From Flavobacterium aestivum (GTDB lineage: Bacteria > Bacteroidota > Bacteroidia > Flavobacteriales > Flavobacteriaceae): a stretch of DNA of 64,000 nt. The first letter of the stretch is position 1, and each line of letters starts with the position of its first letter. The notes under the pieces were generated by a model. The model ran no database searches and was not told where the DNA came from. It saw only the letters and a list, made by a program, of their open reading frames with translations. Location: assembly GCF_026870175.2 (NCBI RefSeq), contig NZ_CP113977.2, forward strand, positions 2,542,001 through 2,606,000, in the 5' to 3' direction. Below, piece after piece: positions 8,201-17,129 of the stretch. The translations under genes and the position numbers were made by a program.

Positions 8201-9217
8201 TTATTTTATTGGTTTGTCAACTACTGGTCTTTCAGTTCTGTTGGCTAAATCCCAAGCAATGACAAAGGCTAGTTGGGCTCTTTTTGCCAAAGCATCATAT
8301 TCGATTTTGTTTGGCTCATCCGATTTTTGATGATAATCTTCATGAACACCATTAAAGAGGAATACTGCTGGAATACCGTTCTTAGCAAAATTATAGTGAT
8401 CAGAACGCTCATAAAAATGGTTTGGATCTTTCGGGTCGTTGAATTTGAAGTCCAAATCTAAATGAGTGTATTTATTGTTTTCTGTAACAGTTATGTTGTG
8501 TAAATCGGTTGAAAGTCTATCAGCACCTATCACATAAACATAATTATTGGTATTAGAATGTTCTACATCACGACGACCAATCATATCAATATTAATATCA
8601 GCAATGGTGTTAGCGATCGGGAATAATGGGTTTTCTGAGTAGAATCTAGAACCGTGCAAACCATGCTCTTCGCCTGTTACATGAAGAAACAATATAGAGC
8701 GTTTAGGTCCGTGACCTTCTTTTTTTGCTTTCTGAAAAGCTTGAGCAATTTGTAGTACCGCTACAGTACCAGATCCATCATCATCGGCACCATTATATAT
8801 TTCACCATTTTTGACCCCAACATGATCGTAATGTGCAGAAATAACAAGAACCTCATTTGGTTTTTCAGAACCTTCAATATAGGCCCAAATATTTTCAGAA
8901 TCAGGTAAGTTTTCGTTACGTCTGGCATTTAAATAAGCTGCTGGAATTGGTTGGTAATAATCTTTAGCTCCTTTAGGAAAAGAAATACCGCTTTTTTTAT
9001 ATTGACTGATAAGATATTTACCTGCTTTTTTTTGACCTTTTGATCCAGTATCGCGACCTTCCATTTTATCTGAGGCAACAATATAGAGTTTGGTTTTTAG
9101 CTGATCTGCCGTAATGGTACTCATGAATTTTGTGGGGTCAGTGTTATTAACACTTTCCATTTGGGCAAAACATGAAAAGCTACCGGTTAGCGCCAAAAGA
9201 ATTATGAATTTTTTCAT
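8201..9217 (-). CDS. Secreted M28 family zinc aminopeptidase
   Basis: 338 aa, signal peptide at 1-19 (cleavage after CFAQ). M28 metal ligands are all visible: His129 in SAHYDHVG, the bridging Asp in NGADDDGSG (~145), Glu183/184 in TGEEHGLHGS, Asp211 in NIDMIGR and a late His in DYHQKSDE. Known reaction: removal of N-terminal residues from peptides by a co-catalytic dizinc site, in the periplasm or outside the cell. It stands alone between a terminator and a DUF3667 gene on the same strand. A second, more diverged M28 enzyme is encoded near 18.7 kb. Confidence 0.9.
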   Translation of the reverse strand: MKKFIILLALTGSFSCFAQMESVNNTDPTKFMSTITADQLKTKLYIVASDKMEGRDTGSKGQKKAGKYLISQYKKSGISFPKGAKDYYQPIPAAYLNARRNENLPDSENIWAYIEGSEKPNEVLVISAHYDHVGVKNGEIYNGADDDGSGTVAVLQIAQAFQKAKKEGHGPKRSILFLHVTGEEHGLHGSRFYSENPLFPIANTIADINIDMIGRRDVEHSNTNNYVYVIGADRLSTDLHNITVTENNKYTHLDLDFKFNDPKDPNHFYERSDHYNFAKNGIPAVFLFNGVHEDYHQKSDEPNKIEYDALAKRAQLAFVIAWDLANRTERPVVDKPIK

Positions 9218-9268
9218 GGATTATTAATTTGTTTAAAGATGTTAGAAGGTAAAATTAGTGATTTTTTA

Positions 9269-10246
9269 TTATGATAGATGAAATAATGTATACAAAGCCA
9301 ATAAACACAAGATTAATGCGATAAAAACACAGTTAATTACAAACAAAAGTGTACTTTTTGTGATAGATACTAAACGGGTTTCTCCATACATTTTTTGATG
9401 TGCTTTGTAAAAATACAGAAATGCCCAAATACTTGTTGCAAATGAAAAGAGTATAGAAATACTCTCGGATATATTGGTGTTTGGAATGAGCGAAATACCA
9501 TAGTCTATTATAGAGTATATGGTAAATGTGAGAAGTAAAAAACCGATATAATGCAAGGTAAATATACTGTGGTCGAAAAAAAGCCATCTTTTTTTGTCTT
9601 GAAAAATCCATAACCAAAACCCAAAAATTGGTAAATAAAGGAATATTGCTTTTGGTAAATTATGAAGTAATGATTCACCAAATTTTTCTTTTATTTCTTC
9701 TTTGGTTTTCTTTTGGTTTAATGTTATTGCATTTTTGACAAGCCAATGTTGAATGGCTCCCATGCGTTGCTCCTTGGGTAATGCATTCTGAATAGAATCC
9801 ATTTCATGAATAGAGCTATAGTTTTGGGTTCCCAAAACGGAAAATGTTTTGACATTATTGCTGTCTTTTAATGCTTCATTTTTTTCGTCTTTAATCTCAA
9901 ATTTTTTCTCATCACTGATTTCTTTATCGGTTTCAGGGAGAAGACTTGGAATTAAAAAGGTAATAAAACTTATAAAAAGATACAGTCTAACTGGTGGAAC
10001 AAAATTGAGTCTTTTTCCAGATAAATATTCGGTAGTAAGTTTTGAAGGTTTAAAGAGTAAATACTTTATGGTTTTCCAGAAAGCATTGTCATAATGTGTA
10101 AAATCTTCAAAAAAGTGGGTAAACAAATGCTTGAACGATTGACGGGTTTCAATATTTTCCTGACCGCAATTGGGGCAAAATCGTTGTGAAACTACATAAT
10201 GGCAATTTAAACAGGTTTTATCTTCTCGAATAGAATGTTTTGACAT
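9269..10246 (-). CDS. DUF3667 membrane protein with N-terminal zinc ribbon
   Basis: 325 aa. Residues 14-32 form a four-cysteine ribbon (CLNCHYV...RFCPNCGQ). The DUF3667 core follows (QSFKHLFTHFFEDFTHYD, LLFKPSKLTTEYLSGKRLNFVPPVRLYLFISF), then four to five hydrophobic helices (roughly 95-110, 195-215, 225-250, 260-280, 300-323). This family is common in Bacteroidetes and has no established function. The zinc ribbon would be cytoplasmic. No operon partner is obvious. Confidence 0.85.
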   Translation of the reverse strand: MSKHSIREDKTCLNCHYVVSQRFCPNCGQENIETRQSFKHLFTHFFEDFTHYDNAFWKTIKYLLFKPSKLTTEYLSGKRLNFVPPVRLYLFISFITFLIPSLLPETDKEISDEKKFEIKDEKNEALKDSNNVKTFSVLGTQNYSSIHEMDSIQNALPKEQRMGAIQHWLVKNAITLNQKKTKEEIKEKFGESLLHNLPKAIFLYLPIFGFWLWIFQDKKRWLFFDHSIFTLHYIGFLLLTFTIYSIIDYGISLIPNTNISESISILFSFATSIWAFLYFYKAHQKMYGETRLVSITKSTLLFVINCVFIALILCLLALYTLFHLS

Positions 10247-10388
10247 AAAGGCTTTTTAAAATGAAAGAGAATTAAAACAACAAAAAGATGTTGCTTTAAT
10301 TCTTTTGGATATTAGTTGTAAAACTAACTAGAAGTTACACTTTTACAAAAATTATTTTTAACAATAAAAAGGGACTAAGTTTTAGTCA

Positions 10389-11162
10389 TTATTTTTTCAA
10401 AACTTCATTCAAGAATAGTTTCAAGTGCTCAAAGGAACGTTTTGCCGCTTTTTCATTATAAGCAGCTCCTTTTGAATTGTCATCTCCAGATTCTGGATTG
10501 GTAAAGGAATGAACCGCATTGGCATAATAAATCATTTGCCAATCGGCTTTTGTATCACGCATTTCTTTTTGAAAAGCCAAAACCTCTTCTGTAGATTCAT
10601 ACGGATCATCCGCTCCGTGACATACTAAAACTTTGGCAGTAATAGGCTCTGTTGGTCGCGAATGGTCTTTGGCTAAACCTCCGTGAAATGAAACAGCTCC
10701 TTTTACTTTTAAATGTCCACGAGCAGCTTCTAGTGCTCCTGTGCCTCCAAAACAATAACCAATAACTACAATATTATTTGGATTGGCACCAGCTGCAATT
10801 AATTGCTGCAAGGCCAAGTTAATTCGTTTTTGATAGGCTTCGAAGTTTTTTTTGTAAAAACCAGCTTTATTGCCTGCTTCATTATTGTCTTTTGGGTAAT
10901 TTCCTTCGCCATAAATATCGGCTATAAAGGCATAATAGCCCAATTTTGAAAGTTTATCAGCGGTGTCTTTAGAAAGTTTGTCAATACCTCTCCAAGCGGG
11001 AAGAATCAAGATTCCCGGTTTCTCGACACTTTTATTTGCAGGAGCTATTTTAAAACCATTCAAAATTTGCGCTCCATCTTTGTATTGCACAGGTTGTAAT
11101 TGGGCAAATGAATATCCGGAATACATTATTAATCCTAAAAATATGCAGTTTAGATTTTTCAT
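10389..11162 (-). CDS. Exported dienelactone hydrolase family protein
   Basis: 257 aa with a signal peptide (residues 1-20, cleavage after SFAQ). The alpha/beta-hydrolase core has the dienelactone-hydrolase nucleophile Cys in GYCFGG, an Asp in HGADDPYE and a His in NAVHSFTNP. In the classical cytosolic enzyme this triad opens dienelactone in chlorocatechol breakdown. Here export and the absence of aromatic-degradation genes make that substrate unlikely; a general ester or lactone hydrolase in the periplasm is more plausible. Single gene with short AT-rich flanks. Confidence 0.85.
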   Translation of the reverse strand: MKNLNCIFLGLIMYSGYSFAQLQPVQYKDGAQILNGFKIAPANKSVEKPGILILPAWRGIDKLSKDTADKLSKLGYYAFIADIYGEGNYPKDNNEAGNKAGFYKKNFEAYQKRINLALQQLIAAGANPNNIVVIGYCFGGTGALEAARGHLKVKGAVSFHGGLAKDHSRPTEPITAKVLVCHGADDPYESTEEVLAFQKEMRDTKADWQMIYYANAVHSFTNPESGDDNSKGAAYNEKAAKRSFEHLKLFLNEVLKK

Positions 11163-11273
11163 AGTATTTCTTTTTTATACAAATATCTGAATAATAATGG
11201 TATGAATTAATTTGTTAATAACTTCTTTTTGAGTCTATTGGCTTTGTTTTGAAGTCAGAAACTAATCTTGGTA

Positions 11274-13472
11274 TTATTCCCCAGGATGATAAGTGCGTTC
11301 TGCATTTTTTTGAACATCATCTTTGTAAAAAAGTACATCCTTGAATTGTCCCTTTTCGTACATCTCAGCTTGATCCATAAAATGTTTTGATTTCGGATCA
11401 CCGCTATTCCCACCGGCAAGTAATGATTTGGCTTTTATTTTATCACCAAATTCCACCGCACATACAAAGCTATTACCACTATACCCATATCTTTTTTTTG
11501 TGTTTTTTTGATAATTGCTTGAATAGGCAGGTAGGCAACCCCATAGTGATGATGCGTACCCAATTGGTAAACTTTCTAAGGCATCGTTGTAAACAAGATT
11601 TATGTCGCCAGAAGATCTTTGGTAACGATTAATTTCTCCCCATGGAATCTGCCAAGTACCAAATTTGGTTTTCAATTCATTAACTACCAATTGCAATTTT
11701 GGTAGTAATTGATCGGCATTGGCATTTTTAGCGAAGTTTTTTATATTTTCTACCTGATCTATATCTTCATTGATGATAGCCGCTTTCTGAATGTCTGGAT
11801 ATAATTTAACTCCCCATTCAATTGCCAATGTTGTGGCTACTGAATTTTCATTAGAATAATAATCCCATTTTTTTAATACTGCTATAGGCTCTGCTAAGTC
11901 ATTGTATAATGGGTTTTCGGGTTTTATATTTTCTTCAAAACGAGCCACGAGAGTAGGGATTAAGACTTCAAAAAAAGATAGTTTTGTGTCGTATCCGTCT
12001 GAAATTATTTTGTCTAAAGTATGTTTATCTCCTTTGCTTAAAAGTCGAACGGCATTTATAGCCCTGAAATTTTCATCATCGGGTGCCATGTAGGACGGGT
12101 AATTTTCTTTTTTGGGACTATTGGCTCCAGCGACACTATAGGGTGAAGAATTGCAGTTTTGTAACCATCCGTTGGTTGGGTTGTATACATGTACGGTTTC
12201 GGAAACATCGTGTAATCCTCTCCACTGTGTGGTAGATGTTGTTCCGTCCATTGTCTTTGCACTATTGAGGCTTTTATCTCGAATAGGAATAAAATTTCCG
12301 TGCCAATAGGCAATGTTACCTTTGTTATCCGCAAAGACGGTATTGTTTGAAGTGTTGGCCTTCAAATCCATTGCTTTTTTATAATCCTCAAACCCTTTAG
12401 ACTTGGTTCTGATCCAGCTTTGCACCAAACTATTCATCGAGCGGTTATTAGATTTTAGGCTGATCCATTTTTCGTCTCTTTTGGCCATGATAGGACCGTG
12501 ATTGGTAAAATAAGTTTTGAATGTTTTAGGGATTAATTTTCCGTTTTCCAGATAATTGATGGTAATTGCTTTTTCGATTACGGGTAGTAATTTTTTATCA
12601 TACTCGTAAAACAGTTTTTTGTTCTGGGTGATTATTTTCTCGGCATAGGTATCAGCAACATCAACTTGTGATGAAGTATGCATCCAGCCACAATTAGCAT
12701 TAAAGCCTTGATAAATAAAAAACTGTCCCCAAGTTACGGCTCCATAGACATTCAAACCTTCTTGGCTAGTTACTTGGATTTCGGGTCTGAAATAAAATGA
12801 TGTGTGCGGGTTGATATAAAGGATGGCATTACCAGAGGCCGTTTTAGAAGGAGCTAACGCAAACCCATTAGAACCGGTTTGAACATCTTTTTTTCTTTCT
12901 ACATAAGTATATTTATCATTATTTCCATAAAAGGCTTTCAGTTCGGCATTCGTGAGATCGGCCGTACTGATGGCACCAATGCTTCCATCAGTCCAAAGTA
13001 AGGGAAACCAAGGTTCGAAACGGGTTAACAAGGCCGGTTTTATTTCGGGATGATTGTATAAATAGAAGTTGATCGCATCGGCATAACTATTCAGTAATTT
13101 TTTCAGCCAAGGATCAGCTTTTTTGTAATCCGCTTTTGCTTCATTAGCATCAATCAAAAGACGTATTTCAAGATCATTATAGAGAAAAGATTGCCCCTTA
13201 ACTTCCGAAAGACGACCTAGTTTTTCAATATAATTCATCTCAATACGATTGAAATCATCTTCGCATTGAGCGTACAACATTCCGAAAACAGCATCAGCAT
13301 CAGTTTTGCCGTAAACGTGAGCAATTCCCCAATTGTCTCGGATAATTGTAACCTCTTGTGCCAACTTTTTAAGTCGGTTAATTTCTTTAGAATCTGTATT
13401 TTGAGCAAACACATTAAAACTAATACAGATAAAAAGAATTCCTAATTGTAAATAGCTTTTGTGATTGTGCAT
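11274..13472 (-). CDS. Secreted S45 penicillin-acylase family protein
   Basis: 732 aa, signal peptide 1-23 (NVFAQ). Penicillin-amidase layout: an alpha chain to about residue 200, then the autocatalytic cleavage point with N-terminal nucleophile Ser201 in QTG-SNGFALAPSKT, and a beta chain with YINPHTSF, an oxyanion/cofactor segment and SGNSFVCAVEFGD near the end. In other members the consensus is SNxW; here it is SNGF. Known chemistry: hydrolysis of amide bonds to an acyl side chain, including beta-lactams, acyl-homoserine lactones and the PvdQ substrates. The true substrate cannot be read from sequence. The gene is followed upstream by a repeat-rich spacer. Confidence 0.88.
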   Translation of the reverse strand: MHNHKSYLQLGILFICISFNVFAQNTDSKEINRLKKLAQEVTIIRDNWGIAHVYGKTDADAVFGMLYAQCEDDFNRIEMNYIEKLGRLSEVKGQSFLYNDLEIRLLIDANEAKADYKKADPWLKKLLNSYADAINFYLYNHPEIKPALLTRFEPWFPLLWTDGSIGAISTADLTNAELKAFYGNNDKYTYVERKKDVQTGSNGFALAPSKTASGNAILYINPHTSFYFRPEIQVTSQEGLNVYGAVTWGQFFIYQGFNANCGWMHTSSQVDVADTYAEKIITQNKKLFYEYDKKLLPVIEKAITINYLENGKLIPKTFKTYFTNHGPIMAKRDEKWISLKSNNRSMNSLVQSWIRTKSKGFEDYKKAMDLKANTSNNTVFADNKGNIAYWHGNFIPIRDKSLNSAKTMDGTTSTTQWRGLHDVSETVHVYNPTNGWLQNCNSSPYSVAGANSPKKENYPSYMAPDDENFRAINAVRLLSKGDKHTLDKIISDGYDTKLSFFEVLIPTLVARFEENIKPENPLYNDLAEPIAVLKKWDYYSNENSVATTLAIEWGVKLYPDIQKAAIINEDIDQVENIKNFAKNANADQLLPKLQLVVNELKTKFGTWQIPWGEINRYQRSSGDINLVYNDALESLPIGYASSLWGCLPAYSSNYQKNTKKRYGYSGNSFVCAVEFGDKIKAKSLLAGGNSGDPKSKHFMDQAEMYEKGQFKDVLFYKDDVQKNAERTYHPGE

Positions 13473-13492
13473 ATTTTGAGATATTAAGTTTT

Positions 13493-13535
13493 TTGGTAAC
13501 TATTCAGCCATTGGTAACTATTCAGCCATTGGTAA
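13493..13535. repeat. 18-bp direct repeat, about 2.3 copies
   Basis: TTGGTAACTATTCAGCCA occurs at 13493-13510 and again at 13511-13528, followed by a partial third copy (TTGGTAA). It abuts the heptamer tract in the 346-bp spacer between the acylase and the Lrp regulator. Confidence 0.9.
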
Positions 13536-13541
13536 TTAGTT

Positions 13542-13630
13542 AAAAGTAAAAAGTAAAAAGTAAAAAGTAAAAAGTAAAAAGTAAAAAGTAAAAAGTAAAA
13601 AGTAAAAAGTAAAAAGTGAAAAGTGAAAAA
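13542..13630. repeat. AAAAAGT heptamer tandem repeat (ten perfect copies)
   Basis: Ten perfect AAAAAGT units run from 13548 to 13617, with degenerate units on both sides (AAAAGT, then GAAAAGT, GAAAAAC). A 7-bp unit out of phase with codons and with no open frame. It is a candidate length-variable tract. The spacer 13473-13818 otherwise holds only the 18-bp repeat and a T-rich inverted counterpart, and no gene. Confidence 0.95.
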
Positions 13631-13721
13631 CATATATGCACAGTAAAGAATAGTGTTCTTGGTTCAGATGAAAAAGGTGTTTTTATTTGATTTTTTTTGG
13701 GAAAGAAACCAACTTTCAATA

Positions 13722-13802
13722 CTTTTTCCCTTTAAGTCTTTTGACTTTTGGCTAATGCCTTTTTACTTTTCACTTTTGCCCTTTGCCTAATGGCTATTGC
13801 CT
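13722..13802. repeat. T-rich inverted counterpart of the heptamer tract
   Basis: CTTTTTAC-, TTTTCACTTTTGCC- and CTTTTGACTTTTGGC-like units are the reverse complement of the AAAAGTAAAAAG/GGCAAAAGTG units found on the other side of this spacer and again near 47.3 kb. GGCTAATGCC and GCCTAATGGC add a short palindromic theme. Confidence 0.7.
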
Positions 13803-13818
13803 GAATACAATTTTTGAA

Positions 13819-14271
13819 TTAAAGAGTAACATTCCGTTTAAAAGCACAACCCAGTTCTATTAAAGAATCGGTTTTTGCTATGCCGGGTATATTGTCAATT
13901 TGTTCATAAAGAAGTTTTCGCATGTGCGCATGATCTTTAGCAATCATTTTGATATAAAGAGTGTATTGACCCGTAATAAAATAGCATTCAGTAATTTCAG
14001 GGATATTCTTCAAAGCTTCAATAACTCTTTCGGAATCATGGTCTTTTTTTAGTGTAATTCCAGTAAAAGCAGCCCAGTCATACCCAATCTTTTTTTCGTT
14101 TAGAGTAGGTTTAATTCCAGTTATAATTCCTTGTTCAATTAAGCGATTGATGCGTTGGTGCACCATTGTATTGGATATTTTAAGATTAGTCGCAATTGCA
14201 GAAAAAGCCATTCTACCGTCTTTCTCTAATTCCTTAATTATATTAATATCGAATTCATCTAATATTTCCAT
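13819..14271 (-). CDS. Lrp/AsnC family transcriptional regulator
   Basis: 150 aa, typical length. An N-terminal winged HTH (residues ~5-60: DINIIKELEKDGRMAFSAIATNLKISNTMVHQRI) is followed by a RAM/AsnC ligand-binding domain (ITECYFITGQYTLYIKMIAKDHAHMRKLL). Family members bind amino acids and often control the gene next door. It is transcribed divergently from rocD with a 240-bp AT-rich spacer, so it is the likely arginine- or ornithine-responsive regulator of the rocD-arginase operon (inference). Confidence 0.9.
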   Translation of the reverse strand: MEILDEFDINIIKELEKDGRMAFSAIATNLKISNTMVHQRINRLIEQGIITGIKPTLNEKKIGYDWAAFTGITLKKDHDSERVIEALKNIPEITECYFITGQYTLYIKMIAKDHAHMRKLLYEQIDNIPGIAKTDSLIELGCAFKRNVTL

Positions 14272-14475
14272 TTTTAGGTCTATTTAAGTTAAAATCACTT
14301 TTTTTTGAAGTTATAAAAGTAATTCTTTTTTATTTATGTTTAAATGTATAAATTATATCTAGTGATAAAATTTAAATAATGACTTTTTTTAGTTGTAATA
14401 AATTAATTATTATTAAAAAGTGGTTAATATTAAGTCAAAAAATGTGTATTTATGCATTTAAATAGAAATTTTCAT

Positions 14476-14483
14476 TACTTTTG
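14476..14483 (+). promoter_or_regulatory. -7 element of the rocD promoter
   Basis: TACTTTTG matches TAnnTTTG and lies 28 bases before the rocD ATG. No clean TTG is seen 17-23 bases upstream, which would fit a promoter that depends on the divergent Lrp-type regulator. Confidence 0.5.
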
Positions 14484-14511
14484 TTAAGTAAATATTTAAA
14501 AGTATCTCATT

Positions 14512-15762
14512 ATGACACATACAACAGAAAAACTTTCTTCTAAATCGGAAGCTTTAATTGAAAAAGAAAACAAATACGGAGCCCATAATTACCATCCGCT
14601 ACCTGTTGTATTAGATAGAGGAGAAGGAGTATATGTTTGGGATGTAGATGGAAAAAAATATTTTGATTTCCTATCTGCGTATTCAGCCGTAAATCAAGGG
14701 CATTGCCACCCGAAAATTATTGGTGCTATGGTAAAACAAGCACAAACAATGACATTGACTTCACGAGCGTTTCATAACAGCCAGTTAGGAGTTTATGAGG
14801 AATACGTAACCAAATATTTTGGTTTTGATAAAGTGTTGCCTATGAATACAGGTGCCGAAGCGGTAGAAACTGCTTTGAAATTATGTAGAAAATGGGCTTA
14901 TGAAGTAAAAGGAACTCCAGAAAACCAAGCACAGATAATTGTTTGTGAGAATAATTTTCATGGAAGAACAACCACTATTATATCATTCTCTAATGATGAA
15001 ACGGCACGTAAAAGTTTTGGTCCTTTTACAGAAGGGTTTATAAGAATCCCTTATGATGATATCGAAGCTTTAGAAAATGCATTAAAATCGAATAAAAATA
15101 TTGCTGGATTTTTGGTAGAGCCTATCCAAGGTGAAGCCGGAGTTTACGTTCCTACCGAAGGTTATTTGGCAAAAGCCAAAGCACTTTGTGAGCAACATAA
15201 TGCTTTATTCATTGCTGATGAAGTTCAGACAGGAATTGCAAGAACTGGTAAATTATTGGCAGTTCATCATGAAAATGTACAACCAGATATTCTTGTTTTA
15301 GGAAAAGCAATCTCAGGAGGTGTATATCCAGTATCGGCAGTTTTAGCGAATGATGCTATTATGAACGTTATAAAACCAGGTCAGCATGGGTCTACTTTTG
15401 GGGGTAATCCAGTTGCAGCAGCAGTGGCGATTGCAGCTCTTGAAGTAGTGAAAGACGAAAATTTATCGGATAATGCCGAGAAGCTAGGAATCCTTTTGAG
15501 AAAAGGACTTAATGAAATAGCCGAACGTAATCCATTGATCACTTTGGTACGCGGAAAAGGTTTGTTGAATGCTATTGTTATAAATAGTGGAGAAGATTCA
15601 GATTTGGCTTGGGATATTTGCTTGCGTTTCAGAGACTATGGATTATTGGCAAAACCAACCCATGGTAACAAAATACGTTTGGCACCGCCATTAGTAATTA
15701 CTGAAGCTCAAATCCAAGAATGTCTTACTATTATAGAAAAAGCACTAAATGATTTTAGATAA
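14512..15762 (+). CDS. rocD: Ornithine-oxo-acid transaminase (ornithine aminotransferase)
   Basis: 416 aa class-III PLP aminotransferase. The PLP Lys is Lys265 in LGKAISGG; Asp236 (FIADEVQTG) contacts the pyridine nitrogen. [18 protein letters not shown] and the N-terminal [14 protein letters not shown] segment with its paired aromatic residues are specific for ornithine aminotransferases. Reaction: L-ornithine plus 2-oxoglutarate to glutamate-5-semialdehyde plus glutamate. The next gene, overlapping or immediately following, supplies ornithine from arginine, so the pair forms an arginine catabolic route. Likely regulated by the divergent Lrp-type gene. Confidence 0.95.
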   Translation: MTHTTEKLSSKSEALIEKENKYGAHNYHPLPVVLDRGEGVYVWDVDGKKYFDFLSAYSAVNQGHCHPKIIGAMVKQAQTMTLTSRAFHNSQLGVYEEYVTKYFGFDKVLPMNTGAEAVETALKLCRKWAYEVKGTPENQAQIIVCENNFHGRTTTIISFSNDETARKSFGPFTEGFIRIPYDDIEALENALKSNKNIAGFLVEPIQGEAGVYVPTEGYLAKAKALCEQHNALFIADEVQTGIARTGKLLAVHHENVQPDILVLGKAISGGVYPVSAVLANDAIMNVIKPGQHGSTFGGNPVAAAVAIAALEVVKDENLSDNAEKLGILLRKGLNEIAERNPLITLVRGKGLLNAIVINSGEDSDLAWDICLRFRDYGLLAKPTHGNKIRLAPPLVITEAQIQECLTIIEKALNDFR

Positions 15763-16732
15763 GATTATGATGGAACGCTCGATAAAATTAATAAAGAACA
15801 GATCTGATATTGGTGCCGGTACACGGGGTTCCGATATGGGAATTGATGCAATAGAAATTGCTGCTATTAATCAGAACAGTGACTACTTTAATGAATACGA
15901 ATTTGAAGATGTTAAAACGCATAACGAATCTATATACGATAAAGACCGTAATTCGTTTGCCAAAAGAATAGAACATGTTGTAGAACAATGTACTAGAGTT
16001 TCGTATTCTGTAAAGAAAAACCTCGGAGCTGGTTTTTTTCCTATTGTTTTGTCAGGAGATCATTCTTCGGCTCTAGGAACTATAAGCGGAATAAAAGCGG
16101 CTTATCCTGATCAGACTTTAGGGGTTATTTGGATCGATGCCCATGCCGATTTGCATTCACCATATACATCACCTTCAGGGAATATTCACGGTATGCCATT
16201 GGCAGCAGCTTTGGGAGATGATAATTTAGATTGTCAAATCAATGAAGTGTTTACAGAAACACAAGAGCATTGGGAGGCAATGAAAAATATAGGATGTCCA
16301 GGAGCAAAAATTTCAGGCGAAGATTTAGTATATTTTGGCGTTCGTGACACTGAAAAAGCCGAGGATAAGCAAATAGAAAAATTACATGTTAAGAATTATA
16401 AAGTAGATGAAGTGCGTTATAGAGGTTTAGAAACCTGTGTTTCTGAAGCTTTAGTAAATTTAGCACATTGTGATATGTTATATATCTCTTTTGATGTAGA
16501 TTCGATGGATTGTGATTTGATATCTTACGGTACAGGTACACCGGTTCCAAGAGGGTTCGATCAATATGAAATTATAGATATTATCAACCAAATTATAAAG
16601 TCTAAAAAAGTAGTTTGTGTTGAATTCGTTGAGGTAAATCCACTTTTAGACACAAAAGGAAATAAAATGGCTGAGACTGCTTTTGAAGTTTTAGAAGCTA
16701 TTACTTCTACACTTATTTTGCCAATAGAATAG
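15749..16732 (+). CDS. Arginase (ureohydrolase family)
   Basis: 327 aa from the first ATG; ATGs at 15767/15770 give a more usual N-terminus (MMERSIKL) and avoid the 14-base overlap with rocD, so the start is uncertain. The manganese cluster is clear: His105 (SGDHSSALG), Asp130, His132 and Asp134 ([11 protein letters not shown]) and the late SFDVDSMD pair. The ~60-residue insert and the rocD neighbour favour arginase over agmatinase or formimidoylglutamase. Reaction: arginine to ornithine plus urea. No urease is visible in the window. Confidence 0.88.
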   Translation: MILDKIMMERSIKLIKNRSDIGAGTRGSDMGIDAIEIAAINQNSDYFNEYEFEDVKTHNESIYDKDRNSFAKRIEHVVEQCTRVSYSVKKNLGAGFFPIVLSGDHSSALGTISGIKAAYPDQTLGVIWIDAHADLHSPYTSPSGNIHGMPLAAALGDDNLDCQINEVFTETQEHWEAMKNIGCPGAKISGEDLVYFGVRDTEKAEDKQIEKLHVKNYKVDEVRYRGLETCVSEALVNLAHCDMLYISFDVDSMDCDLISYGTGTPVPRGFDQYEIIDIINQIIKSKKVVCVEFVEVNPLLDTKGNKMAETAFEVLEAITSTLILPIE

Positions 16733-16789
16733 TTTTTTTAATAAGTATGACTATTAGTAATTCATACTTAAAGAAAAAATACGCTCTAA

Positions 16790-16887
16790 GTCCTTGCGAG
16801 GAACGAAGCAATCTCATTTAGTATATCCATCACGAAGATTCCTTAGTTTGCTAATGCTAATGAGATTGCTTCGTTCCTCGCAAAGAC
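16790..16887. repeat. 29-bp inverted repeat with 40-bp loop (REP-like intergenic element)
   Basis: Left arm 16790-16818 and right arm 16859-16887 pair at 28 of 29 positions; the core is GCGAGGAACGAAGCAATCTC and its complement. I recognise this core from intergenic copies in many Bacteroidetes genomes. No coding sequence and no transposase is associated. It sits downstream of the arginase gene, before the terminator. Confidence 0.85.
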
Positions 16888-16899
16888 AAACACAATGAT

Positions 16900-16939
16900 A
16901 AAAAAAGCCCGAAATCAATTGATTTTGGGCTTTTTTTTG
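16900..16939. terminator. Hairpin terminator of the rocD-arginase operon
   Basis: An A-run then GCCCGAAATCAA pairs with TTGATTTTGGGC then a T-run (one wobble). It is symmetric and could stop transcription in either direction. Confidence 0.85.
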
Positions 16940-17007
16940 TCTGATAGTCAAAAAGTGGAGTCTTTTTTATAAGAGCAAAATAAAAGAAATTCTGAATTAT
17001 TTATGGC

Positions 17008-17036
17008 TTGTTTTCTGTTTTGAATATTTACATTTG
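17008..17036 (+). promoter_or_regulatory. Bacteroidetes-type promoter for cobA
   Basis: TTG at 17008-17010, an 18-base spacer, and TACATTTG at 17029-17036, matching TTG-N17-23-TAnnTTTG. Transcription would begin near 17043, leaving a leader of roughly 85 bases before the cobA ATG. Confidence 0.6.
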
Positions 17037-17129
17037 TGTAAGATGTTTTGCTTAGTTTGTTAGAATTTTTATTAGAAACTAATGAAAAACACTCTATTTG
17101 CTTACTGATTTTAATACAAGTCTAAAGAA

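Noticed and set aside
13542..13630. Regular repeat tract considered as a CRISPR array
   Set aside because: Units are 7 bp, directly adjacent and without spacers; no cas gene is present.
16790..16887. Inverted repeat considered as the ends of an insertion sequence
   Set aside because: Only 40 bp lie between the arms and there is no transposase; it fits a REP/MITE-like element better.
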